DNA of 64,000 nt, from positions 6,188,485-6,252,484 of the forward strand of contig NC_134027.1 of the NCBI RefSeq assembly GCF_964204645.1, given 5' to 3'. This DNA is from Tubulanus polymorphus (lineage: Eukaryota > Nemertea > Palaeonemertea > Tubulaniformes > Tubulanidae). The notes beneath the pieces were generated by a model. The model did not search any database, was not told the origin of the DNA, and saw only the letters and a program-made list of their open reading frames with translations. Both the position numbers and the translations under genes were made by a program. Below, piece after piece: positions 49,901 to 62,879 of the stretch (positions are counted from its first letter, which is position 1; the number at the start of each line of letters is the position of its first letter).

Positions 49901-51492
49901 CTAAAGAAGAGCCAAAAGAGGAAGCAATGGATACTTCATTAACAACAGCTTCTTCTTCTGAGGCTTCTGGTATGTAGAAGAATGTTCGAGGACTATCACC
50001 TGTGGGGCAAATGCCTTGTGTGTGTTTTGCGGAATTGGTATATTCCATTAAACAGCTTTTATATCCTCATTTTTAGATCCTCTTTCGACCCTAGCAACAG
50101 CTGCAGCAGCTGCCACTAATATGACTACAACTATGAATATTCCAATAATGTCAGAGAATAAATTTAAGTCAGAGAATGGAATAAAAACGGTAAGCATCTT
50201 ATGAGGCCAGTTCTAGACATAGCTGGTCGTGGACCACATTATGGTTCTTAAATACTGTATATTATTTCGATAGCTGACAAATTTGAATGATTCGAATTTA
50301 AGGTGTATCTAAGCAAACCTTTGTATGTTTTTCAGGAAATCAAGCCTGAAGGGGAGTCACCAGCTAAGATGGTAACTGTCAAGAAGGAAACTGGTAATCA
50401 GTGGTATGATGTCGGTATTATTAAGGGAACCTCATGTATTGTCTCGCAGTATCATCTTCCATCAGAAGCCAGCCAGGGAAATGGAGATGTAAGTTGCATT
50501 AGGAGTGAAGTATTCGCTGAATCACTTTACTGGTAAATTTCTATTTGTTTTCCATATTTATTTGTTTTAGGATATCGATGTGGTCAGTGTACCAGACCAC
50601 AACATATTGAAACGCCAAGAACTGCTTCCGGGAACAGCCTATAAGTTTAGAGTTGCAGGAATTAATGCTTGTGGTCGTGGCGCCTTCAGTGAGGTGTCTG
50701 CCTTTAAGACTTGCCTTCCAGGATTCCCTGGAGCTCCATCTGCTATCAAAATTAGCAAGGTATGTATGGTTCTGTGATAAATTTGTGCGTAAAATTACTC
50801 GGTAATTCAAAAAGTTTCATTTTGATCTGTTGTTTTAGAGTCCTGAAGGTGCCTGTCTGTCTTGGGAACCACCACAGAACACAGCTGGTCGTATAACAGA
50901 GTATTCAGTGTATCTGGCTGTTCGAAACTCTGCAGCAGTTGAACAAATGCCAGGAACACCGGCACAGCTGGCATTTGTACGTGTTTATTGTGGACCGAGT
51001 CCCTCTTGTATTGTCAGTAATAGCAGTTTGGCTTCAGCTCACTTGGATTATACAACTAAACCAGCCATAATATTCCGTATTGCCGCCCGGAATGAGAAAG
51101 GCTATGGTCCTGCTACACAAGTCAGGTGGTTGCAAGGTAAGAAAACTTTTTTGGGCTTTCTATCAAAAGACAAAATTGAAAATATTCTTACTTATAATTC
51201 TAAAATTCATTAAATATAATTCTTTAAATTTGGCCTTATTTGTAATTCATTGTAGATGCTGCAAGTCCAGCTGCTAAAGTTGCCATAAAAAGACCTATAA
51301 ATGCCGATGGGTAAGGAATTATTCACTGCCATCAGTTCAATAGTTCTATTTACTTCTCATTGATGTTGTCTGTGAACATCATATACAAATAGAACTAGAA
51401 ATAAATTGAGGAATATAATTTGTTTTAGAAAACCAGTGCTGGTTGGAAGTCCATCAATTGCAAAGAGAATCAAACCTGATGAAGATTCATGA
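43907..51492 (+). CDS. HCFC1: Host cell factor 1 (HCF-1), 1,481 aa, with a novel central repeat array
   Basis: Chromatin-associated transcriptional coregulator. Exons: 43907-44066, 45363-45587, 45685-45981, 46081-46272, 46390-46535, 46683-46716, 46865-47098, 47214-47413, 47516-47869, 47964-48113, 48208-48499, 48590-48709, 48800-49969, 50077-50189, 50336-50488, 50571-50759, 50839-51136, 51256-51310, 51429-51492; phases all agree. The N-terminal Kelch propeller (about 1-345) includes [28 protein letters not shown]-like and [20 protein letters not shown] strings nearly identical to vertebrate HCF-1. Next is the self-association/Fn3 segment ([14 protein letters not shown], about 352 on), then a Thr/Gly/Ala-rich basic region with [13 protein letters not shown]. 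Residues 880-1083 are 16 tandem ECTDGxHCGEEK units, then an acidic stretch with two EAMDTS motifs. The C-terminus has the Fn3 pair ([37 protein letters not shown]) and a basic tail. Vertebrate HCF-PRO repeats are absent. Exon 7 uses a GTTCGT donor, the only one that keeps phase. Confidence 0.96.
49033..49644 (+). repeat. Tandem array of 16 coding units, 36-42 bp each (HCF1 exon 13)
   Basis: Each unit encodes E-C-(T/S)-D-G-(I/K/V/L)-H-C-G-E-(E/D/G)-K with 0-2 extra residues. Units 5-7, 8-10 and 11-13 repeat as a triplet ([21 protein letters not shown]), about 114 bp, with the last triplet diverged. DNA is also highly similar between units (TGCACTGATGG, CATTGTGGGGAAGA). All indels are multiples of three, so coding is maintained. 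Large open frames in the other frames and strand across this array are by-products. Confidence 0.97.
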
Positions 51493-53551
51493 AGATGAGT
51501 GCACCTGACCTGATATCATTTAAATGTGCAATGTTCCTGCCAGTTGTATTTTGTGCTCGAATGTTTGATGAGAAGAAAATCACAAGATTTTATTGCATAG
51601 ATTAATACCTGCCACTGAATGCCCGATGGTTCCTCGATACTCAATAACGATTGTTATGAATTTCAAACTTTAGACTTAATGGTACTGACATGTGGTGTGA
51701 CGGGTGTCGCAGATACATATTGTATGTAATCAATCGCGACATCTTAAGAGAAACAAGAAAAATTCAATGAGTTCCATGAAAAATAGTTCACGAACATTTT
51801 GTCAACATATTAGGGTAGATTTTTAATGAATGCTGAAAATGTGCCATACTTCATATATGATATTTTGAGTTTACAGTGGAATTATCAACAGTTTTTTGGT
51901 GAGACTTAATGTTGATAATGTGTGTATATAGGAACAAACAAAATTGCTGGCTTGAAATACCGAGCCACTAACCCAACAAACTGCCTAAGGTAATGATTTC
52001 CAGAATTGTTGTAACTGTATTTTGAAAATTTGTTTTCTTTGAAATAATCAAAATTAAGTTTGTAATGTTCTTGATGCATCTAATTTGCATGTTCTACATT
52101 GCATACTGGTAATGAATACATTTTGGCAGCCATTTAAATTTGTTTAAGTGGACACAAATAGAATTCCTCTGTAATATTTATTATTTGTGTATGTTTTATG
52201 TAATGGTAGCAACAACATCCTTTCATATTTCTCATCTGTACATAAATCATTTACTTGTAGTATGCCACTCTAATGGATTATATTTCCTTCGGAACTTCAT
52301 GAATGATATAAATATGATACGTATTATTGTACATAAATCATAGATATTTATATAAAGGGTCTATTTCAAAAGAACACTACTTCCTATTGAAGCAATAATT
52401 GTTATTATAGATAGTTCTATTTGCACCCTGTTAAGTATATATATATATAACATTTAATATTATGCTATTGGCAGTGTTGAAAGAAGGCTAGCCTTACCAA
52501 GAAATAAATTTCGAGTTAGGTATATTACCCGGTTAATATTTCTATTTCAGAAAATCGTATATTGTTCTTCTCAAAAAGATTTTGTATGTTATAATTAGGC
52601 TACTTGGTTGTATACCGGTAATTGCTCTTCAAAGCCATGCAGCATTTATCTGAATTTTCAAGCAGAGATTGATTTTACAGCCAAGCTGTCTGGTGTTCAC
52701 CAAATAAGGGAATGTTTTTGTGCTGAAAATTGATATATGTCACTCATAGATTTATGCCGAGTGTTCGGGAATGAGCTAGCAGCTCGGGTTTTTGTAGAAA
52801 AATAAAAAGAAGAAAGATGGAATATATATAAAAAGTACATGTGCATGTACATGTATTCACACACTGAAAGCCCTCGTATATTTTAACAATATATATATAG
52901 CTGTGTATTGTTGTAAAAATATTTTCGTAAATGTATAAGTACAAGTGGCATTTAACGTGAGATATGTTGTAGTTCATGTATATTAGCTTTCATTGTAATT
53001 AATGACGATTGATAAAAAATGTGCGATTGCATTATTGTATGGTTTGTGTAATATCTGATAATAAGCCAACCATGATGCATTCCTTCAATTGATCGTTTTT
53101 GTGTATTCGAAAATATTTACTGTGTCTCCATTTGAATTCGTTGAAATAATTCAATATCTTATGTTTTAAACCATGATATAACACGTTTCAAATAAAACAA
53201 TTTTACTTTTTTGGAAGATCTTTCTTTTCTCGAGTTATTGACCATTAGTGTACTTACTATCCTTGTCGACAAGTGGCCAAAATGTACCTTTCAATGGTCG
53301 GAGAACACTCAGTACTGGAACTTTCACAATTTCATCTATATTGCCCAATCGAATAGGGATTGAATGAACCATGGTGTGGCAGCTCCTCGTAACAAGGTTC
53401 CCATTGAAAACAATGAACAATAGAGGAATTAGGAAGTTTCAAAGGTTCTTATCGTATTGCATTAGATTTTATTTTCTAAGGTTTTTGAAAACATGGTAGC
53501 TATACAGAGTATAATACATATGTACAAAATGCAAGCCTATCACTAGTTGTG
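51493..53551. other. HCF1 3' UTR and spacer between convergent genes
   Basis: No supported frame. AATAAA at 53191-53196 followed by T-rich sequence is the best distal poly(A) signal for HCF1, giving a 3' UTR of about 1.7 kb. SNAPC5 ends at 53552 on the other strand, so the two 3' ends are within a few hundred bp. Confidence 0.5.
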
Positions 53552-54465
53552 TCAATATTGTCCAAGAGTTTGATTGTTTTCATGCAATTGTTGGATTAAG
53601 GCTGTCAAATCATTCCTGTCCTCTCCATCATCATCATCTTCCTCTTCTTCGTCCATATCTGGATCCATTTCTATAGAAATTGAAATGAAAGGCAATTCAT
53701 TTAAAGACTGCTTACCCATATATATCAAAGCCAATATTGAGAGTTTGATCCGATCACGATTCGTAGAACACTATATCCGTGTTGACGCGATGAGGAGAGA
53801 ATCCCACAATGATAATAAAAAGTCTGAAAATGAAACTTCGAGATAGTAGTTTATTTCAACGTTTCGACTATATCCTAATAGTCATCTTCATTATTCCTGA
53901 AGATGACTATTAGGATATAGTCGAAACGTTGAAATAAACTACTATCTCGAAGTTTCATTTTCGGACTTTTTATTATCATTGTGGGATTCTCTCCTCATCT
54001 TTGATCCGATATTCTTACCTTCTTCTCTCCTCATATTGCCAACACTGAGATCCAGTTCTTCAACACTCTCCTCAGTCAAGCTAGCTACACTGGGTGGCCA
54101 TGAATAATTTTGCTATAAGATGAAACATACAAGCACTTATGAACTGCTGGAAGAAGTTTCTTGAGAAAAATCAACTCTAATCTTATATCAAATGTACCTC
54201 TTCTCTGATGTAATCTGAAATCACAGATGATTCTTCTTCACCTTGTTCATGTTCTTCGCGAATCTGGTTAATCAGTGCCAGCTCCTCTACCTAAAATATT
54301 TTTACCATTGATAAAGCATTTTCCTGGAAGGAACAGGAATAAATATTGTGTAACTACCTTAAGTCTGTTAAGTTGATCTTGTAGTTGTGTAGCAATTGCC
54401 AGTAAACTCTTTTCTTCCTCTTTCAACACTTGTAGGTCATTTATGGAAGACATCGCCAACAACAT
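53552..54465 (-). CDS. SNAPC5: snRNA-activating protein complex subunit 5 (SNAP19), 137 aa
   Basis: Small subunit of SNAPc, the factor that binds the proximal sequence element of snRNA promoters for RNA polymerases II and III. Four exons on the minus strand: 54465-54358, 54290-54198, 54112-54019 and 53670-53552, in phase throughout. The N-terminal leucine-rich coiled coil LKEEEKSLLAIATQL, QDQLNRLK and VEELAL across the exon 1/2 junction matches human SNAPC5 (KEEETLLRLKAAL, HDQLNRLK, VEELAL) closely. The C-terminal part is acidic (DMDEEEEDDDGED), as in human, but is followed by a short non-acidic tail ending TLGQY. It is longer than human (98 aa) by an acidic/serine middle. Translation may start at the ATG at 54465 or, four codons on, at 54453. 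Intron 3 carries a large palindrome. Confidence 0.88.
53756..53999. mobile_element. Foldback element copy C: near-perfect palindrome, 102-bp arms, in SNAPC5 intron 3
   Basis: Arms 53789-53890 and 53898-53999 are reverse complements with a single mismatch around the 7-nt spacer TTATTCC. The core AACGTTTCGACTATA...CGAAACGTTG is shared with copy A. The 11-bp TTTGATCCGAT occurs at 53745-53755 and again at 54000-54010, directly after the right arm and 33 bp before the left arm, so it may be a target duplication with an extra left segment. The near-identity of the arms points to a recent origin. Confidence 0.85.
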
Positions 54466-56665
54466 TCATCGCTGAAAATTTTGAAAATATTCGAAAATTG
54501 TTTAGAATTACTTTGCTATGAAACGACTTTGAGTGGCAAAATATTTCATCCTGCATACTATTATTAGTCATGTTTTATATACTGTAGACATGTAGTGTAG
54601 TGAAAACTTTGTTGTTGGGCTACAAGCATTTTGACAGTAAGAGACCAGAGTAAGTCTTGACTTGTTGAGACTGTCGATGGTTGATAATGAGGAGCGACTA
54701 CACTTTAAGGTGTCCCTACTAATGGTTATGTACCTAACCTAACCATAACACTATCCTTTAAATAACACTGTACTGTAGCGCCACACTTGACTTGACATGA
54801 CTAACTTGACTTGACTCATGACTGTTCAGCGTTTGAGGTAGTTAGTTACCTAATCGTTGGTGGTAAGCTTTTTATAATCGGATGGGCTTATACCAACTAT
54901 GTGGTTTGTGAAAATATCCGATCGTGAAACATGTGAAACTAAACCACAGACACAGGTTACTGACTACGTTTGTTGAGGCCAATTGGAGCCTGTTCGCCGG
55001 TCTGGCTAACACACAATGGAAAGGTGACCCAAACTGCAGTTAGACCAGCTATAGATATAACTGATCACCACTCAGCATCATACTTACATTCATTTTTATA
55101 TGAGAACAAATATTTTAAGTGTATACAATAAAGTTTTATTGTATTGAATTGGCCATAGACTACAAAAGAGAAATCACGGAATCGGACTCGGAATAGAAGA
55201 CGGACTATTTCTATTCCTATTCCGTGATTTATCTAATACCCACCCGGAAATCAAATAAATTGGAAATTGATTGAGTGAGGTACTCCCGAAAAACCATCGA
55301 TGTTCGGCGAATAAATTAAGGAATCCAACTTCCTTGTGACTTGTCATTAATTACTTTACTCCAGAGAATTAACAGGTAGGTAATCTAATGTGAACCTATG
55401 TTATTGCATAAAAGTTATGTATTGCCACCATATGGTATTTTTAAGTTGTCGTTCGTGAATGCAGAAAGAAGCAGTGAAACCAACTTCTTGTGAATCAGTG
55501 AAGAAGGATGACCCAAACCTACCCCATTTCACATCACATGTCATTTCAGAGTATTCACTTGTAAACGATGTAAGAAAGTAGTCTTTAGTAGGAGCGTATT
55601 TTGATTGTCGATAAGTGTGAAATAGTAAATTTTAAAAACCACAAATCAAATAGGCCTAATGTCAAACCAAAGTCCAAACGTCATTAATAAAGGCTTAACA
55701 TGATCGCTGAATTTATTCTTTAAACAGCTGTTCAATGTACTGAAATGCGTTCTATCCCAACAGAGATATCAATTGTCTATAGCTAACTATAGGTAGCATT
55801 CATATCACCATAGTCACATAGCTGACAATAATATTCCTCATCTATATGCTGTTTTATAGGCCTACAGTACATGTTTTTATTTTCATACAGATATCAATTG
55901 TCTAGCTAGCTATAGATAACATTCATATTACTGCAGTCACATAGCTGACAATAATATTCCTCATCTGTGCTGGTATACATGTTTTATTTTTGTACAATGT
56001 CATCATTATTTCAGAATGTAGCTTACGAGTTTTTAGTTAACTTTTGGCTCTGAGAACTGATTGGAGAAATTCCCTAAGAACTATCACAAGAATAAAACAA
56101 GCGTAATCTTCACTTTTATAGAGATTGATTTAAAATGTGTCTTTTCCGAAATTTCATGAAAAAATAAATCATCCTCCTACAGAAGATCAGATGGCCGTTC
56201 ATAGCCTACATGTACTAGTCAAATTTGAAATCTTATAGACCTTATATTAATCACTATTTAAAAAGTCAACTTTTTTCATGACTTCGGCATTGGGGGTAAT
56301 AATTCGCTTGAATTAGTCATATGACTGTTATTAAACACTCACTGGTAAATGCCTGAAGGTAAAATTACAAATGAATAATGTATTTCTGATGAACTGTAGT
56401 TTCATGTGTAAAATGTGGCTGACAGGCCTGCTTTCTAGAATGTTCCAATGATTCATTGTCACGCGGTATGAAGCACTGTGTATGAAATTATCTTCTTCAG
56501 CATTTTATTTAATATTGAAAGTTTTGACTACAATCAAATAGTATTCATTAGCATGAACAGATCAGGTTGTTGTATGGGTTATCAACTGACCTTCGTGTTA
56601 TCTAGCCTCGATAAAGGTTTTCAATATTATTATTGTGTGTCAATTGTTCTGCCCTTATTTTTCAG
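54466..56665. other. SNAPC5-SLC26 intergenic region
   Basis: Divergent spacer. No supported coding exon. It holds a small inverted repeat at 55171-55222 (AATCACGGAAT with ATTCCGTGATT) and the tandem duplication at 55765-55990. One or more non-coding first exons of the SLC26 gene probably lie here, because a 3' splice site ends at 56665. Confidence 0.5.
55765..55990. repeat. Two-copy tandem duplication, ~125-bp period
   Basis: GATATCAATTGTCTA, the CATAGCTGACAATAATATTC block and TCCTCATCT recur in the same order at an offset of about 125 bp; copies differ by small indels. Confidence 0.75.
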
Positions 56666-59600
56666 ACTTGTCTGAAATGCTCGCGTCGTAGCAGAACGTG
56701 CGAATTGTGTATAATACTAAACATTGGAAAAGTGAAATATGGAAAATCAGTGTTACGCTCCATCTACGAATATAAGCCGTGCGCCGTCTTCGAGTTCGCT
56801 GCATCAGCGAGTATTAGTTCACAGACCGGTCTATAATCAACCGAAATTTGACGAAGGATACGAAATCACGATATGGCAAGAGAAAACATTTCGAGAAAGA
56901 CTTTCGAGCGCTCGTAATAAATTGACCTGCTCGAAAGATGCGCTACGACGATTCTTCTTGCTACGTTTTCCATTTATCGGAATCTTAAAGAAGTATTCCA
57001 AAGACTTTATTGCCGGCGACATTATAGCCGGAATAACTGTAGCTATCATGCATATACCACAAGGTAGGTAGACCAATGTTTTGTGAAGGTAAAAAATCAA
57101 TCAAAACATGATCAAGAACATGTATTTATGTTTATCATACTACAGTCCTATATACAGGGTGGTACCAAAAATGCCACCTCATACTTCTCTTCTACTTATT
57201 AGAATCCTTCAATATTCATATAGATCGATAGCAAATTATGAGTCAGTTGGAACACTCTGGGCTAGAGTAAAGATGGCAAAGCCTCAGTACTCCATCAGTA
57301 CTGAAATTTATTGTGATGATATCCTTTCCTTGTATCTAATAGTGACAGGGTAGTGATAAATGAAAAGAAGTATACCTAGAGCAAAATCATGTCAACAGGT
57401 TGTTGAGGCTTGATTTTTTAAAGCCATTTGATATAAGGATTCAAAATATAAAAGAGTGGAATAAATAGTGTGAATGTGTAGGCTACAAATTGATGAACAT
57501 TATTAACTTAAAATTCAGAAGTTTTTGCACCGGTATTTTTCTTTCATTTAGGAATGGCGTATTCATTGTTGGCTTCATTACCTCCAGTGTATGGTTTATA
57601 TGTATCGTTCTTTCCTGTGATATTTTACTTCTTCTTCGGTACATCTAGGCATATTTCAATTGGTAAGTTTGTCAGTTTATCTGTTTATTCAACTGTGAAA
57701 ATGTTTTCAGATTTAATGGGGATGAAGTAAGGAAAATAGGTTGTTTTAATGTATAGTAATATGATGTGTGTTTTCAGGTACATTTGCTGTAGTATGTTTG
57801 ATGATTGGTAGTTCAGTTGATCGGTTAACTCATGACTTTCAGCCTCCTCTATTCAACTCCACAAATAGTGATGACAATGTTACAGATATTGCGAGAAAAG
57901 CTGAATATGAACAGTTACTTATCGAAGAAAAAGCATCAATCGCGATGCAGCTTTCCTTGATAACAGGATGTGTCCAGGTAACTTGAAGTTCTTACCATAC
58001 TCGATTATTTGAATTCATTTACTTGAGCTATTTTAGGTTTGATCTGATATAAATGTAATACTTTCAAAATCTTTTTCAGTTAGCAATGGGTTTCTTGCAG
58101 TTGGGATTTCTCACTATTTATCTATCAGATCCATTAGTTAGTGGTTTCACAACAGGAGCTGCAATGCATGTATTTACAAGTCAAGTGTCACATATCTTTG
58201 GAATCAAAGTTGAGAAATACAGTGGAGCTTTACGCTTGATATATGTAAGCACATTTCAGAATTCCATTTCCTATCTCAGTTCTTACCGTAATACCTATTC
58301 TGTTGGGTTTGTCTTTGGCTATTGTGTTCACTTTTCATTCAACTGGCCATGGTGTCCCTGGACCCCATAGTTACTGTAAAAACTTGAATTGTTCATTTGC
58401 TATTTTCAGACATATATTGATTTATTTGCTAAGATATTGGAGACAAATCTTGCGGCGTTAGTCATGTCGTGTGTGTGTATAATTATTCTCATCCTCGTTA
58501 AACAATGCATCAATGCACGTTTCCAAAATAAGATGAAAATGCCTGTTCCAGCTGAGATTATTGTGGTGAGTTTTAACAGCATTGAAAGGAGACTCATTCT
58601 TTATACTTTTTCATTGATAAACAATGAATGCTATACACAGCTAAAATCATAATCAATTATGTTTGTTTGTGATGTTGATTTTGATATTTAGGTTGTTGTG
58701 GCGACGATCATTTCACATTTTGCAAAATTCGAAGCAACATATGAAATGGATGTCGTAGGAGATATACCAACTGGGTTAGTTGACATTTTTTAAGCAATTC
58801 GCCGTAATGCAGTCTCTGTTCCTCAGCATTAATCCATATTGTCGATGATTTTTCAGGATTCCTGTACCTCGGATACCCAAATCAAACTATATAAAGAATG
58901 TGTGGATCGATGCAGCGATTATAGCGATTGTTTCATACGCCGTTTCAATGTCAATGTCAAAAATATTTGCGGCCAAGCACGGATATGAAGTAGATTCTAA
59001 TCAGGTGGGTACAACTAAACTGTCCTTTAGAAATTCTGGCATTTACTTCATTTGTGTGAATATATCAATTGATTATATTTGAAACTATTTCGATATCTAT
59101 ACAGGAATTACTCGCTCACGGAGGTGTGAATATTCTTGGCAGTTTATTCAACTGTTTTGTATCATCTGCTTCACTGTCGCGGAGTCTCATTCAAGATTCG
59201 ATGGGTGGCAAAACTCAGATCGCTGGCATCGTTTCATCCGGTTTAATGATCATCGTTTTATTACTCATCGGGCCGCTGTTCTATTCTCTACCAAATGTAA
59301 GAACGATACCCTTTACATTTAATACAGGCCTTCTCACGGTTTTAAACCTGATTGCATCAAAGCTACGATAGGAAAACCCTGTGAATTCACATCTATCGTC
59401 ATCAAATTTTTTCCAGTGTGTCCTAGCAGCAATCATTATCGTGAATCTGAAAGGAATGTTTTTACAGTTCAATCAACTTAAACGACTGTGGCGAATATCG
59501 AAATTCGATTTTGTAAGTGCTCAAATCTGTCTGTCAATACTTTTTGAAACTGGTTATCACATTTTGAAACTTTCATTTTTAGGCCATTTGGATTGTCTCA

Positions 59601-62600
59601 TTTCTGGCTACTACTTTTCTGGATGTAGATCTGGGGCTTGCGACTGCCCTGGGGTTTTCATTGCTCACGGTTATAGTGAGAACTCAGAATCCCTATTCCT
59701 GTATTCTTGGTCGCATTCCCGGTACTGATATCTATCGCAATGTCACTTCATATAAAGCTGTAAGTATAAGTCTTCAGTAAATAAATAGTAGTAGATTTTG
59801 ATTTTTCATTGCTGATATTTCTTCAACGAGGGCTTTTGTTTTCCTGTCAGGCTGAAGAAGTAAAGAATGTGAAGATATTCAGATTTGAAGGATCGCTGTA
59901 TTTTGCAAACGCTGAAAACTTTCGCGATAAGATTTACAAGAAAACTAGTATGAATCCCAGAAAACTGGCCATCAAACGAAAAAAGATGGAATCGGCCATC
60001 AAGCGTGAAATCAAAGAAGCTGAAAAAGTCTGTCTTGAGAAAGAAAAGAAACTAGCATCGTCATCAGTAAGTTTAAGTGAAAAACGTTTAGGATTCCAAA
60101 TAAGATTCTGCACTATACTACATGTACTAATACAAAAACAGTCAGAGCGAAAATTTCTATTGTGGGCTGAACCATGTCGCCCTGATTGATTGGATTCTGT
60201 AAATTCGATTACCAAGATTATTTATTGTGTCTATCGTAGATACAAAATAATGGACACGTAATGGTTGACAACCAGGCTCCTGATGTCATCAATGACAATA
60301 TACCATTAGAGATGCACATACCAGAGGTAGAACTGGCACCGAAATCTGACCACTGCGACATTAAGCAATACCCAGGCTGGCCCTGTTTTGATGTTCATCA
60401 TATAATCCTAGATTGCTCAACGATGGGTTTCATGGATGCGGTGGGAGTAAAAACATTGACTCAGGTATGTGTGCATTATCAAAAAGATAGATTCATATTT
60501 CATTTTTGGAGGTTGCGTGATTTCCTTTCAAATATTTTTCGCAGGTTATTGATGAATATAGGAATGTTGATGTTACAATATTTTTAGCAAATTGCAAAGG
60601 TAAGCGTGAAAAGATATCCTTATGTTTCTGTCATCCACCCGTGTATAATTGTGGCCTAAATCTATCAAAATGTTGGATTGTTCAATGAAGAATTTTTCCT
60701 TTATTACAGGTAACGTACGAGAGACATTGCATGCAATGGGATTCTTTGAGAAGAATAAACAGGAGCATTTATACGTGTCCATCCATGATGCTGTTGTGGC
60801 AGCTCTCGAGAATGATCCAGAAATACTGAACGGGGTAGGTATTGTGATTACATACTCTCGATGTTGTTGATCTTGTTTCAGGAATTTGATTTACCCTTCT
60901 CATTGGATTCTGTCTTTTGAGCTGGTTAAACAACAACACATATTTCAGTGCGGCCTACATGAAATTGTTTCACGAGAAGAGGTCTCATCAAGATTCAATG
61001 ATATCAATTTTACTGGCACCTACGAGTTCAATGATTGATTCCTTTTACTTTTTAGACCTCATCATTTTCTCACGTAAGCTTTGGGTTGAGGCTCATAAAT
61101 TCCCTGGGAATGGAACCTATTTAGCGATTTAGTTGGCTCGATTGATACCATGTTTGGATAGATATTTCTAATGCTAAAAAACCAGGTTTTTCACATAATA
61201 CAATTATTATTTTACAGTGGTTGAAGACTTCCCCGTTCTCTAAGGTATATTAAAAGATTGTATGCACACAAATGCTGTATAACTACACAATCTGTGTGTA
61301 CTGTTTTTATTTGATTATTTAGATTGGAATGGGATATATGTATTCAGAAACTGGGTACTGGCAAACTTCAAAACAATCGTCTTTCAAGCTGATATAATCA
61401 TTCACTATGCAATTATATCAGTGCTGTGTGCTGTGCAAATAGCTATTTTTCCAACCTTGAACACAAATAACCACTGTTTATGTAGCTAATATTAAACTCT
61501 TAACTTAAAATAGGAGAGCCTTTGCATAAAAGATGACCCTTACCAAATGCATTCTCTATTTGCTAGTCTCCTCTATGTACAGTAGGTTTTAGAGTTCAGT
61601 TGAAATCTATCATATCAGATACAGTTTAACCATACTTCCTTCTCTAACTGATGTTAACATTTTAGTGTCACCTTCTATAAAATGCTAGTATAGACACTGC
61701 TTAAATGAATTAACATACCTTTCACCACTTAAACATTTTCATGGTAGAAAAGAGAATTTGAAACTGTATCATGGCTCAACTGGTCATGGCTCAAACAGAA
61801 TGTTGTCCATCAAGAGGCCGTAAATACTACATTGGTCTGTAATGAGTCAATAAGGACATATGAAAAGGCTAAGAAGCCTACAACATAGTGCATAGTATCT
61901 GCTTTGAAATACAAATGTATTTTTTTACTGCATGTTGTTTGCATGACCAAATATTAATCACTGCTGGTTTCTATGAAAACTGATTATAAATTATTTCTGT
62001 ATCTCGGTTGCCGGCGTTCTATGGAATTCATGTAAAATCTCTCTTGAACAATTGAAAACAAGTCTGAAATGTTTCCTCGAGCTAATTTTGACGGCATCCT
62101 AATCTTCAAGAATACTGAATGTTGGAGTATTCCCCTGATGATGTTTATTATGTCGTGGAAATGCTGAATTAGATAGCTCTGCTCAAGGAAATATTTCAGC
62201 ACTCAAAGAAACTTTCATTTCGTAATAATTTGAACCTTACAACACCAGTGACAGATATTTCCAGGCTGTGTGTTATGAAGTTTAAAGATATTTTGTCTCT
62301 GCGATATTCATGCTCTTTTTAAATGTGCCGGTTTCGAAATTTCTATTCCAGATTCTGTTAGACGCTCACCCTTCTCCGTCGCTGTTGGAAACAGAGGAAA
62401 TAATGCCCTCGGAAGATGACGGTCAAAATAATCCAAACTGCGAAATTAACATTGAACAAGAAGTAGAAGACCGCACAGAGGTATAAAAATGATTATTATA
62501 CAATCATCTTTTTTTGCCCATAAATCACTGATAAGTGGGCAAATATGAAAAAAACTATTTGGGAAATTCTTGATTTCTTAATTGCATGCTTAGATATTCC

Positions 62601-62879
62601 ATTTTTTTGCTTGATTTCTTGTACCTATATAGTGATGAATGTTTTTCCCTATGTTTAACTCCTTCATGCAGTAGATCATTTTAATATCATCTACACTCAT
62701 TGCTACTCTTTTAATCCTTTACCGGTGCTTTTGAATTTTTTAATGGCTTACAATTCACATTTTCCCCATGTTTTACACAAATGCTGTGATTTTAGTTTTG
62801 GTTTTATGGTTTGAATTTTGAACCCTTGATTTTTATATCCTCTTATCACATGTAGGATGATGAAATTACTCACTTTTGA
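56666..62879 (+). CDS. SLC26-family anion transporter (SLC26A5/A6-like), ~808 aa
   Basis: Multipass exchanger/channel for anions such as chloride, bicarbonate, sulfate or oxalate; the closest resemblance I recall is the prestin/SLC26A6 group. Coding exons: 56739-57063, 57552-57662, 57778-57977, 58080-58244, 58410-58565, 58692-58774, 58857-59004, 59105-59296, 59417-59512, 59583-59759, 59851-60066, 60240-60464, 60545-60599, 60710-60834, 62352-62480, then 62856-62879. The N-terminal cytosolic part leads into membrane segments with the SLC26 string [12 protein letters not shown] and [26 protein letters not shown] carries the Arg (about 422) that aligns with the anion-site Arg of prestin. The cytosolic STAS domain (about 552-745) begins [19 protein letters not shown], has a lysine-rich inserted loop, and resumes with [19 protein letters not shown]. 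The 56739 ATG is the first in frame after an acceptor at 56665. Alternative C-termini are possible. Exact paralogue assignment needs a tree. Confidence 0.92.
62060..62212. repeat. Foldback repeat copy D (degenerate), SLC26 intron
   Basis: CTGAAATGTTTCCTCGAGCTA at about 62063-62083 pairs with TAGCTCTGCTCAAGGAAATATTTCAG near 62175-62200. The outer ends match those of copies A and B (GAAA-TGTTTCCTTGAG), while the centre differs. Confidence 0.5.

Noticed and set aside
48800-49969. Vertebrate-type HCF-PRO repeats or a Taspase1 site in HCF1
   Set aside because: No Thr-rich CETHETGTT-like tail and no (Q)(hydrophobic)D-G-x-D-D-like string was seen in the decoded exons.
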